Positions 16,047 to 23,841 of a stretch of 29,216 bases of DNA are shown one piece after another. Both the position numbers and the translations under genes were made by a program. The stretch lies in NCBI GenBank assembly GCA_002491115.1, contig DKVI01000107.1, forward strand, positions 1 through 29,216, given 5' to 3'. How positions within the stretch are numbered: the stretch's first letter is position 1; the number at the start of each line of letters is the position of its first letter. Source of the stretch: Lachnospiraceae bacterium UBA7182. Its GTDB lineage: Bacteria > Bacillota > Clostridia > Lachnospirales > Lachnospiraceae. Below the pieces are notes generated by a model. That model ran no database searches. It worked only from the letters and a program-made list of their open reading frames with translations, and had not been told where the DNA came from.

Positions 16047-18101
16047 TCAGATCAGGTCTCTCATATCCGTCATCCGGTTGAAAAACGGGTCTTCCACGAC
16101 CAGCTGAAGAAAATCCTCATCCAAAATGGAAAATTTATGGATGAGCGACAAAAACACTTCATCCATTTTCTGATCTATCAGCCGATCGGCATCCGTGCAG
16201 ATGTGCAGAAAAGTCCGGAAATAATGGCGGATCCCTTCCTGCGCCTCCAGAAAGCATCTGATATCCCTCTCTGTCCTCGTCTCTTCCGCATAGATCTCCC
16301 CGCCGTTTTCGTCAAACCCTTCCAGAGAAGGCATCGGCGATGTGAGCATCGTCTCCAGAATATAATAATCATCGAAGATTGCGCTTCCCTCCAGAGCCTC
16401 CCGGTCATAGAAAGAACAGATATCCAGCTGCTCTTCCTGCCGGAATGCTTCTTTCAGTCTGAGGAAATAATACCCTCTCAAGTGACGATCAACCAGGCGA
16501 CTGAGGAACATCTGGCTCGTCCCTTTCGCGACAAAATCAAAAAACGCGATGTCTCCGGGCCGGATATCTAATTTCTCTATGTATGTCCTGTAATTCGCCC
16601 GGCAGGCCGCTGTTTCTGCCAGGATCTCCTCTGTATAGTCTGACAGCTTCTCTCCCATACCCCGAAAAGGCGGCGTGATCCCGAAACGTTTTCTCAGCTG
16701 TTCCTCCACCGATCCGCTGAATTTCATATCTTCCACATAGGAAATGTCCGCTTCCCGCTCTACACCCGCACGGACCGCCGCCGTCCGCGAGATCAGAAAA
16801 TAGACCGAATCCGTACTTTTTGTCAGCTCATCGTACAGCTTCCGGATCAGATATCCGTCCCTTGCGCCGAACCATATATTCTGTATCCGGTCTTCTCTGG
16901 TCCTCCGATCGAACCACAGGACAAAATCGCTGATCATGGGAGCAAAGAACAGGTATCCAAGGTCAAAAGAAGATTTTACGCAAAGTTTTCTGTCCGGATC
17001 CTCAAACTGAAAAGGACTATTGAAAAGTTTTGCCGTAAACATGCCCGCTTTGATCCGGCCGGACAATGTCTCCAGATATTCCCAGAGTCCCAGATACCCG
17101 GTCTGTTCCAGAAGCTCGACCCCGCTCATAATCGGACAGGTTTCAATCCCGTGACGGCGCGCACTTTCCACATCCGCCTTCCGATCATCTCCGATATGAA
17201 CGCACGTCTTTCCTGCAAGCCTGTCTTTCAGACGCTCAAAAAGCTGCTGTGTCTTTCCCGTCCGATACTCACAGGAAACCAGAAGCTCCACATGATCGGA
17301 AATCCCGCACCGCTTCAGGATCTGCCTGATCTGACATTCCGTATAATATGTATCCGTAACAAGATAGACCGCTTTCCCAAGACCGGTCAGTTCCCGGACG
17401 ACCGCGCACATCTCTTCCCGCGGGACCAGCAGTTCCAGATCGACCTCCCACTCTGTGCGCGCCAGCTCTTCCGGCGTGATCTCCCGGATCGCATACTGGT
17501 CTGCCATACAGGTATAGATCTCCGTGAGTGTGGGGGCGTTTTCCTGCGACAGCGTCTTCTCGCTCTCCATTCGTTTCCCGCAGAAATCCTGAATACAGAT
17601 GCCCCGCTTTCGCAGCCTGCCGTTCACCAGTTCCGGCACATCTGTCGGAAAAAGCACCTGCCGCATCACCAGAGTATCAAAAAGATCAAAGCTGACCGCA
17701 TCCATACTCACCGCTCTTTGGAACAATTCTTCTCTCGTGATCCCCCGGACATGCTTCAGATCATAGACTGCCTCCTGCAGATCACACAGATCCCGGCCTC
17801 TTACATCCAGGAGATCGATTCCATGCTCCATGCAGAGGCCGGCGATCCGCTTCGCGATCACCCGGCAGGAGCCCGGCCTTGCAATAACCAGGATCAGTTT
17901 CACCTGCTCCTGCACTGCCTGCCGCATGGAAATGATCGGTTTCCCATAAAGCATTCCATCTTCCCGGTACCCGTCCAGAAGTCCTTCCACCTGAAAGTTT
18001 TCATCCAATTCCGGAAGGAGCTTCTCTGTCTCCGCACTCAGTCCGTAGACTGCGATCTTACAGCCTCTGTATTTTTGAAATATTGATAATCGCTCGGACA
18101 T
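16047..18101 (-). CDS. Large HAD-superfamily protein with N-terminal Rossmann-like module (COG5610-like)
   Basis: The 684-residue protein has three parts. Residues about 12-100 form a Rossmann-like module (KIAVYGLSAETEKLLPEL, then LLDGYREDG). Residues about 135-340 are a HAD domain with motif I FDLFDTL (138-144), VTDTYY as motif II, and an HIGDDRKAD acidic motif IV. The remaining 340 or so residues form a domain with FGARDGYLIRKLYDEL. This layout matches the predicted HAD hydrolases (COG5610) found in surface-polysaccharide clusters; substrate and role are unproven. The ATG has AGGAG 7 bases upstream. It is the last gene of the glycan locus, converges on the dehydratase operon, and is separated from the GT4 gene by the Rpn remnant. 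Its GC content resembles the housekeeping part of the window. Confidence 0.85.
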   Translation of the reverse strand: MSERLSIFQKYRGCKIAVYGLSAETEKLLPELDENFQVEGLLDGYREDGMLYGKPIISMRQAVQEQVKLILVIARPGSCRVIAKRIAGLCMEHGIDLLDVRGRDLCDLQEAVYDLKHVRGITREELFQRAVSMDAVSFDLFDTLVMRQVLFPTDVPELVNGRLRKRGICIQDFCGKRMESEKTLSQENAPTLTEIYTCMADQYAIREITPEELARTEWEVDLELLVPREEMCAVVRELTGLGKAVYLVTDTYYTECQIRQILKRCGISDHVELLVSCEYRTGKTQQLFERLKDRLAGKTCVHIGDDRKADVESARRHGIETCPIMSGVELLEQTGYLGLWEYLETLSGRIKAGMFTAKLFNSPFQFEDPDRKLCVKSSFDLGYLFFAPMISDFVLWFDRRTREDRIQNIWFGARDGYLIRKLYDELTKSTDSVYFLISRTAAVRAGVEREADISYVEDMKFSGSVEEQLRKRFGITPPFRGMGEKLSDYTEEILAETAACRANYRTYIEKLDIRPGDIAFFDFVAKGTSQMFLSRLVDRHLRGYYFLRLKEAFRQEEQLDICSFYDREALEGSAIFDDYYILETMLTSPMPSLEGFDENGGEIYAEETRTERDIRCFLEAQEGIRHYFRTFLHICTDADRLIDQKMDEVFLSLIHKFSILDEDFLQLVVEDPFFNRMTDMRDLI

Positions 18102-18141
18102 GATCGTCTCCTGTTCTCTTCATTTTCTGTCTGCCTTCTAT

Positions 18142-18180
18142 AAAAAAAGACTCTGACATAAGTTTTCCATACTTATATCA
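18142..18180 (-). terminator. Probable terminator before the HAD gene
   Basis: On the minus strand TGATATAAGT pairs with ACTTATGTCA (10 bp, one G-U pair) across a 7-base loop. After 5 bases (GAGTC) comes a run of seven T. The gap before the T-run lowers confidence. The hairpin contains the left copy of the 13-bp inverted repeat and lies between the Rpn remnant and the HAD gene. Confidence 0.45.
18168..18180 (+). repeat. Left arm of a 13-bp inverted repeat
   Basis: CATACTTATATCA here is the exact reverse complement of 18655-18667. Together the arms delimit a 500-bp segment holding the Rpn-like remnant. I see no clear target-site duplication outside the arms. Confidence 0.6.
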
Positions 18181-18221
18181 AAGCCTTTCCCTTTTAATCG
18201 ATGATAAATGACCGATCAGAT

Positions 18222-18641
18222 CTAGTTCAAAACAAATTCTTCAAAATATGCTTTCGCCCTCTCCTCGTCCAGACCGAAACGCTTCTGGAGTTTCAGAAGA
18301 ATCCTCTCCTGCGGTATCCCTTCCTCCAGATTGTCCAGAATCAGGGCTTTAATTCCTTCTTCTCTTCCTTCTTTGACTCCCTGCTTAAAGATTGTCTCTC
18401 CCAGTCCGCTCACATGCTCCGCCTCCTCCCAAAGCTCTCTGTTCTTGGAAAAATCAATGTATTCCGACAGGGTCTCCCTGGAGCCGCGCTCATGCTGGTA
18501 CAGAACCGCACTCAAAAAGCGCAGCAGATCATAACCCTCGTCCTCCTGATCTCCATTATACACCTCTTCGCCCAGTTTGATAACCACCAATGTCATCAGG
18601 TCGTAATGCAACATATTGTAACAAGATTTTGCAGTGATCAT
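18222..18641 (-). CDS. Truncated Rpn/PD-(D/E)XK transposase-like protein (C-terminal remnant)
   Basis: This 139-residue frame resembles only the C-terminal part of the Rpn family (recombination-promoting nuclease, putative PD-(D/E)XK transposase), which is usually near 300 residues. Visible features are a helical region (DEGYDLLRFLSAVLY), the charged KQGVKEGREEGIKALILDN segment typical of the family tail, and a final helix pair with QERILLKLQKRFGLDE. The nuclease core is missing, and I see no frame upstream that restores it. The presumed ATG has only a weak site. It lies between the GT4 and HAD genes inside the 13-bp inverted repeat, so it is probably a decayed insertion. A short protein that is still expressed cannot be excluded. 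Confidence 0.6.
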   Translation of the reverse strand: MITAKSCYNMLHYDLMTLVVIKLGEEVYNGDQEDEGYDLLRFLSAVLYQHERGSRETLSEYIDFSKNRELWEEAEHVSGLGETIFKQGVKEGREEGIKALILDNLEEGIPQERILLKLQKRFGLDEERAKAYFEEFVLN

Positions 18642-18654
18642 TGACCGTCAATCC

Positions 18655-18667
18655 TGATATAAGTATG
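18655..18667 (-). repeat. Right arm of a 13-bp inverted repeat
   Basis: TGATATAAGTATG on the plus strand is the exact reverse complement of 18168-18180. It lies 30 bases downstream of the GT4 stop codon and 14 bases outside the start of the Rpn remnant. Confidence 0.6.
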
Positions 18668-18696
18668 AAATTATCAACGTGCGACTCAGCCACGGA

Positions 18697-20109
18697 TCAT
18701 AGACATGCAGATCCAAGGCTCTCATCTACTATAGACAACAAATCCTCCTCAAATACTTCCATGGAAAAATGTGTTTCATATACGCTTCTTGCGCGACGGC
18801 CCATCTCTGCCAGCTCCTGACGATGCGTGATGCTCCATACAATTTTATCTGTCAGCTCCTCAATGTCTTCGCTGTGAAAGATGAGACCGTCTACTCCATT
18901 CCGAATGTAAGCGGCTGTCCCTGTCGCATCAGAAAGCAGACAGGGGACGCTGTGCATCATAGCTTCTGCCGCTACCGTCGGCATGGGATCCTCTCTCGAA
19001 GGGCAGATCAGAAGGTCCGCCCGCTCCAGTATCTGGTCAATGTGCTCCCGATCCACGGTGCCTATGATCCGGACTTCCGGCATCGATCCCACTTCTTCCC
19101 GCATCTGTCGAGCCATTGCGGAAGAGTCCTGGCCCACCATGCAAAGATCGACTCTGGCCCGAAGATCCCGGGGAAGTTTCCTGAACGCCTGTATCAAAAG
19201 ATCCTGGCCCTTCCTCCATTCGATATACCCGATTGTCACGAACGAAAGCCGAACGCCCTCTCTCTCTATCCCTCTCTTCCGTCTCCTGGTGTCCTCTACT
19301 CCGTAAAGAAGCCTCTTAAACGGCATATCCGGAACGATCTCGCAAAACGCCCTGCAAGGAACCGGACCAACGGAAAGCAGACGGAGATCTCTCCTGTCCA
19401 GCCCCTGCAGGATCTTTCTGTCGATCCCGGCGTAAAAGAAGGAGGAATCATGGAGCCACCAGATCACCGGAACATTCGGATCCCGTTCCGACAGAAACAC
19501 ATGATAGCTGATCGTATTGCAGAAAATCAGTGAAAAAGAACCTGTCCACGCTGCCTCTCTCATCGTCTCCAGCTGAAGGTTACAATCCACTGCGACCGGG
19601 ATTCCCTCTGCCAGAAGCCTGTCCCGGAGCGGACCGTCAAGCATAGCTCCATAAACTACTTGATATCCGTGGCCTTTCAATATCCGTGCCGCATGGTACA
19701 GGGCAATCGCCGGCCCTCCCAGATTCAGATCGTGGGACAGGAGCAAAAGTCTTCTCTCATTGACATCGCTAGAAGAAATGATCTCTTCCGCTTTTCCATA
19801 ATATCGGATCGGTTTCTTTGATTCCTTTTGATAGATAAGAGAATGCAGATCAAAAAAGTGACAAATCCGATCTTCCGGCACTCCCAGCTGTTTCAGCTGA
19901 TCCCGCATTTCCTTTACATAGAAACTGAGGATTACGATCTTGTCAAATGGAAGTTTTACGCCTTCTTCTGGTGACAGAATACGGATACCGTCCAGAAATG
20001 TACCCTGTTTTGTCAAAGAATTATCAAGCAAAGCAAGGACTTCTTCCCTGGAAAACCATTTTTTATATCGCTCATAATAATCTCCAGTTCCGAAAAGTAG
20101 AAATTTCAT
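18697..20109 (-). CDS. Family 4 glycosyltransferase with N-terminal Rossmann-like module
   Basis: In this 470-residue protein, residues 1-100 form a Rossmann-like module (KFLLFGTGDYYERYKKW, LLDNSLTKQG, FDKIVILSF). Residues about 118-465 are a GT-B fold enzyme: the N-lobe begins LLLLSHDLNLGGPAIALYHA, and the C-lobe has IGYIEWRKGQDLLIQAF (293-309) and the donor-binding SREDPMPTVAAEAM (371-384). GT4 enzymes are retaining and usually use nucleotide-activated sugars on the cytosolic side. The acceptor and donor are unknown. AAGGAG precedes the ATG by 9 bases. It lies 22 bases after the GT2 gene. Its GC content is near 50% by eye, higher than that of the genes upstream of it. Confidence 0.88.
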   Translation of the reverse strand: MKFLLFGTGDYYERYKKWFSREEVLALLDNSLTKQGTFLDGIRILSPEEGVKLPFDKIVILSFYVKEMRDQLKQLGVPEDRICHFFDLHSLIYQKESKKPIRYYGKAEEIISSSDVNERRLLLLSHDLNLGGPAIALYHAARILKGHGYQVVYGAMLDGPLRDRLLAEGIPVAVDCNLQLETMREAAWTGSFSLIFCNTISYHVFLSERDPNVPVIWWLHDSSFFYAGIDRKILQGLDRRDLRLLSVGPVPCRAFCEIVPDMPFKRLLYGVEDTRRRKRGIEREGVRLSFVTIGYIEWRKGQDLLIQAFRKLPRDLRARVDLCMVGQDSSAMARQMREEVGSMPEVRIIGTVDREHIDQILERADLLICPSREDPMPTVAAEAMMHSVPCLLSDATGTAAYIRNGVDGLIFHSEDIEELTDKIVWSITHRQELAEMGRRARSVYETHFSMEVFEEDLLSIVDESLGSACL

Positions 20110-20131
20110 GTATCAATCTCCTTGAGAAAGA

Positions 20132-21286
20132 TCAGCTCAGATCATTTTCTCCTACGATTTCACTCACGATATTACTGATCATAAGTACTTTAGCCGATAG
20201 CTTTCTTCTAATAGCGCCTGCTATCACCATTTCATCCTGAACCAGTGATACGATGACCGCATCCACATCTTCCAGATCATCTTCTAACGTATAGGCTGGA
20301 CACTCTGTTTCTAAAAATGCGGCATTTTGATCAATAATATATTTAATGTGTATATTGCTTCCGCTCAACTGCCTGACCAAACGTTTTCCCAGTGGTCCAT
20401 ACCCATAGACAGCCAAATTCTGAATTTCATGATCCGCCAAATATGCTTCAAGCAGTTGTCCATGTTCTTCCGATGCAGTCCAATCGTCCAGCACGTAAAA
20501 CATCTTTCTGAATTTATCCAGATTGTTCAGCATTCTTTTTCTTATTTTGGGCAGCATCATCTCAAGTGATATCCGGTCATCATCTGGAAATATATTATTT
20601 TTCTGTAAAATATGTACTGCTTCTTCTTCCGAACACATCATATTATAAGAATTTAAAGAAGCATTATCATATTTTACAATGTGTTCAAACAGCACTTGTT
20701 CATTTAATGCAAACGTTTTTCCTTCCGCCAGCATACATAGCCATAAGAAAAAATCATCCGCTCCATTATGTTTCAAAATATATGTTTGCCATAGAACAGG
20801 GATCGACTTTCTACGCAACAATACTTGTCCCGGAGAGATGACAGGAGATCCGTTCTCAAACATATAATTCTTATTCATAATTTCGTGAAATGGCACTTTC
20901 GCATTGTAATATAATTTCTTCTCATGAATCACCTGACATACGATCCCGTCATGATCGCCTATATTCTTTATCTGACTTAGAAGGTAATCCGGATGCACCC
21001 TGTCATCCTGATCCAGAAACAGCACATAATCACCTGTACATGCCTCCAGTCCCCTTACCCTTGCCCCATGAATTCCGCGGTTACGGTCCGTCTGCAATAC
21101 GGCAACACTGATCAACTCAGAAATAAAGCCGGTTGGAAGCGCTTCCTGGGGATCGTCATTGACAAAGATCAGTTCCACCTGATCTTCTTTGGGAAGTTTT
21201 CTTTTGCATTCTTCTATTTGATTGATTACGCCTTTCATGTATTGCTTTCCATGAAAGATTGGTACGATGATACTGATGAAACTCAA
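20132..21286 (-). CDS. Family 2 glycosyltransferase with C-terminal Rossmann-like module
   Basis: This 384-residue protein has an N-terminal GT-A domain: FISIIVPIFHG, the nucleotide-binding VNDD (42-45), RNRGIHGARVRGLEA (68-82) and the metal-binding LDQDD (91-95). The C-terminal 95 residues form a Rossmann-like module (LAVYGYGPLGKRLVRQL at 291-307, then YIIDQNAAF and VDAVIVSLV). The start is a TTG at 21286 with AGGAGG 8 bases upstream; no ATG is closer to the start of homology. GT2 enzymes are inverting and use UDP- or TDP-sugars. The domain order is the reverse of the flanking GT4 and GT-D proteins, which carry the same type of module at the N-terminus. Confidence 0.88.
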   Translation of the reverse strand: MSFISIIVPIFHGKQYMKGVINQIEECKRKLPKEDQVELIFVNDDPQEALPTGFISELISVAVLQTDRNRGIHGARVRGLEACTGDYVLFLDQDDRVHPDYLLSQIKNIGDHDGIVCQVIHEKKLYYNAKVPFHEIMNKNYMFENGSPVISPGQVLLRRKSIPVLWQTYILKHNGADDFFLWLCMLAEGKTFALNEQVLFEHIVKYDNASLNSYNMMCSEEEAVHILQKNNIFPDDDRISLEMMLPKIRKRMLNNLDKFRKMFYVLDDWTASEEHGQLLEAYLADHEIQNLAVYGYGPLGKRLVRQLSGSNIHIKYIIDQNAAFLETECPAYTLEDDLEDVDAVIVSLVQDEMVIAGAIRRKLSAKVLMISNIVSEIVGENDLS

Positions 21287-21340
21287 TTTGGGGCCTCCTG
21301 ATCTCCTCGTGATCCTGGTCTATAACTGTGATTCATAAAA

Positions 21341-22600
21341 TCAGTGAATCCAATCAATGATTTGGTCAAGATATTTCCTGTCATTTACCTCCTTGATCTC
21401 CGCAGGAGGAAGCTGAGATACATACCGATCCGGAATCGGAACTCGCTTCTGTACCCCTGCCCGATACCATTCATAATCCATGTCAATTTGCCCAATATCA
21501 ACTGCCTGATATCCTTCCTTCATCAAATCGTACGCCAAAATCTCGGCAACAGGCCCCAATATAATTAATATTAGATAGCTTTTTTCCATTTTCAAAACTG
21601 AACTTAGAATATCCTCATATTGATCATAGGCATCTTTTGTCGGAGCCAGAATGCGTTGTAAAGATTTCACATTATCAAACAAGTCATTCCCATACCCTGC
21701 CCGCGTCTTATCCCCTTCTACTAAAACCACGTCACGACCATCCCAAATTCTTTTAATTAATTCAACCCTCTTCCATGTATGTTCCCGATCTTTATATGGA
21801 AAATAAGATTTAAACATATATGCATCATAATATACTCTTCCTGGTTCGAGCACTGACATATGGAACTTTCTTACGCTTTCCGTCATATAGGCGCGGATGC
21901 CGTCCGCAGTTTCCTCTATGTATGAATCCAGCATTCCATAGTTGTTTGCAACCGCAATCAAAAGCCTGTCATCCCTGGATGCAATTACTTCCATCAGCCT
22001 TTTTGCCAGCCCTGGGCTATATTTTTGGAAGACGGCCCTTTCTTTTCCAGCCATTATTTCAAATTCTCCATCCCCATAACGTACTAAAGAACATCCTTCT
22101 TCAACAATTTTTTTTACTGCTTCTTCAGTAGCGCCTATTATAGGATATTGATATAAATTATGGTTATATTTATCAATTATTTCATATCCCATATTGTTTA
22201 TCCTGTCACTCAATACTCGTTCAAGTTTTTCAACTTTTTTCTCCAGTAAAGCAATCCTCCATTTTTGTTCATCAATAATTGTATTAAAACAGGCATTATC
22301 ATAGACAAATGTGTCTGAGAATACTATTACTTTTGATAAATCTGTATGCTTTTCTAATTTCATTTGATGTAAAACAGCATTGTAATTTAAGACAGATATT
22401 ATAATTATGTCGTATTGATCCGCCGCTTCTTTAAATGAAATAACATCCATATTTTCTACAATCTTCCCCTGCTTATCCGGATCATTATCAATAAATCCTT
22501 TTACATCGCAATTTTCTGTTTTTATCATTTGCAGAATTTGTTTTCCATATTTACCTGTTCCCCATATATACACTTTTTTTTTCTTCTCCACTGTTATCAT
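21341..22600 (-). CDS. GT-D fold glycosyltransferase (SP_1767/DUF1792 family) with N-terminal Rossmann-like module
   Basis: In this 419-residue protein, residues about 7-95 form a Rossmann-like module (KVYIWGTGKYGKQILQMI, GFIDNDPDKQGK, YDIIIISV). Residues about 110-135 (EQKWRIALLEKKVEKLERVL) look like a short coiled coil. Residues about 150-415 are a GT-D domain with RYGDGEFE at 174-181, the acidic D-x-E motif of this family, and VLVEGDKTRAGYGNDLF. GT-D enzymes were first described in streptococcal adhesin glycosylation (DGT1/Fap1 system), where they extend a protein-linked glycan; a polysaccharide role is also possible. A GGGGAG site precedes the ATG, and the gene follows the sulfatase-like gene by 8 bases. 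Confidence 0.85.
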   Translation of the reverse strand: MITVEKKKKVYIWGTGKYGKQILQMIKTENCDVKGFIDNDPDKQGKIVENMDVISFKEAADQYDIIIISVLNYNAVLHQMKLEKHTDLSKVIVFSDTFVYDNACFNTIIDEQKWRIALLEKKVEKLERVLSDRINNMGYEIIDKYNHNLYQYPIIGATEEAVKKIVEEGCSLVRYGDGEFEIMAGKERAVFQKYSPGLAKRLMEVIASRDDRLLIAVANNYGMLDSYIEETADGIRAYMTESVRKFHMSVLEPGRVYYDAYMFKSYFPYKDREHTWKRVELIKRIWDGRDVVLVEGDKTRAGYGNDLFDNVKSLQRILAPTKDAYDQYEDILSSVLKMEKSYLILIILGPVAEILAYDLMKEGYQAVDIGQIDMDYEWYRAGVQKRVPIPDRYVSQLPPAEIKEVNDRKYLDQIIDWIH

Positions 22601-22608
22601 AAGCTCCC

Positions 22609-23841
22609 CTATAATTTTTGTATCTTTTCAAATCCCAATTCTTTTATTTTCTCTTCACATCCTGCATATTGGAACAATTTCGTCACTTCTTCGTAAAGTT
22701 TGTTTTTATAATAATAAAACAATTGTCTTATCTGACGGATTGCGCCTATGTTTATTAAAAATTTATAATGATATTTTAAAGAACTGTTTAAATCTTTATT
22801 TAAAAATAAAATTCCCTGATCGTATATAAAAAATTTCAACAAATTATTTTGGCAATAAATATCCATCTCTGTATCATAAAATGCCAGGCCGCTGTCATTT
22901 ACCAAAAGAAGAAACCTTCCATCTGTCAAGCTGTAGCCTTTATTAAATGATTCTTTTCTCACCGGTTGGCAAGCATATGCATTTCTTGCTATCACATACG
23001 ACCTTTCAGATATTTCTAAATCTTCCCATGTGAAATATAACTCTGGCATTTCTAACAGCTTTTCTACAATCATTCTGATATCAGTTGTACAAAGCAAATC
23101 ATTTATTTTTTCCGACTTTGCCCATCGGTTATCATAAATCCAAAAAGGAGTATGTATCAAACTGTTATATGGCTCAATAGCATGTGTCAAACCCTGGTGG
23201 TTTCCATGCATATAATATTCATCTCCATGATCTCCATAAAAAATAATAGTTGTATTATCCAAAAGATTATTTGCTTCTAATAACTTCATAATAGTCCCAA
23301 CACAATCATCCATGAAAATATAGCCATATTTCCAACGATCCAAGCCGCTGTCTGCCCTTGTACTAGAAACTTGATAATTCAAAGCAATATTACTTACGGT
23401 ATTACAAAGCATCAATGCGAATGGCTGCTGACTTCCCAATATTTGCTCTATCTCAGCTATATATTCTTCATATTTTAACAGAGCTGTCAATTCACATTGA
23501 AAACCTGCCACATGACGTTTTTCAGCATTTATACAATCACTGCCGCCAGGATAATATAAAGCCTTTGTCCTATACCCTTTATCTTTTAGGGAATCAAACA
23601 GAGATTCTTTATAGCAATATTTTTCCGGAACAGCATCTAGACTATCACAAACTTCGTATTGCAGCATTCCCCCATACATTAAGTCCGCAAGTACCATCAA
23701 AGTAGATGTGGCCGTTGAATAATAATATGGAAATGATACTGATTTTTTTTCTAACTCAGACAAATTAGGGAACAGACAAGCATTCACATGATAATTCATA
23801 TAGTTTAAACTTTCCAAATGCACTAATATCAAGTTACGCAT
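22609..23841 (-). CDS. Sulfatase/LtaS-fold phosphotransferase-like protein without membrane segments
   Basis: The 410-residue protein belongs to the alkaline phosphatase superfamily (sulfatase fold). Likely metal ligands are E10 in LILVHLESLN and D204-H205 in FYGDHGDEYYMHGNH (201-215). A Ser/Thr-rich segment, YSTATSTL (41-48), lies where the nucleophile is expected; there is no Cys of a true sulfatase. This pattern matches LTA synthase and phosphoethanolamine or phosphoglycerol transferases, but no signal peptide or transmembrane helix is visible, so it appears cytosolic. Modification of a glycan precursor with a phospho-group is a plausible role, inferred from context. I chose the ATG at 23841, with AAGGGA about 9 bases upstream; the frame is open to 23862. 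It overlaps the upstream gene by 8 bases. The GC content is about 35% by eye. Confidence 0.75.
   Translation of the reverse strand: MRNLILVHLESLNYMNYHVNACLFPNLSELEKKSVSFPYYYSTATSTLMVLADLMYGGMLQYEVCDSLDAVPEKYCYKESLFDSLKDKGYRTKALYYPGGSDCINAEKRHVAGFQCELTALLKYEEYIAEIEQILGSQQPFALMLCNTVSNIALNYQVSSTRADSGLDRWKYGYIFMDDCVGTIMKLLEANNLLDNTTIIFYGDHGDEYYMHGNHQGLTHAIEPYNSLIHTPFWIYDNRWAKSEKINDLLCTTDIRMIVEKLLEMPELYFTWEDLEISERSYVIARNAYACQPVRKESFNKGYSLTDGRFLLLVNDSGLAFYDTEMDIYCQNNLLKFFIYDQGILFLNKDLNSSLKYHYKFLINIGAIRQIRQLFYYYKNKLYEEVTKLFQYAGCEEKIKELGFEKIQKL

Noticed and set aside
17151..18086. 311-codon plus-strand open frame opposite the HAD gene
   Set aside because: The HAD frame on the other strand has clear catalytic motifs; this frame shows composition typical of an antisense reading and no domain.
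18222..18641. Intact transposon or insertion sequence
   Set aside because: There is no complete transposase, no target-site duplication and only short inverted repeats; a remnant is the safer reading.
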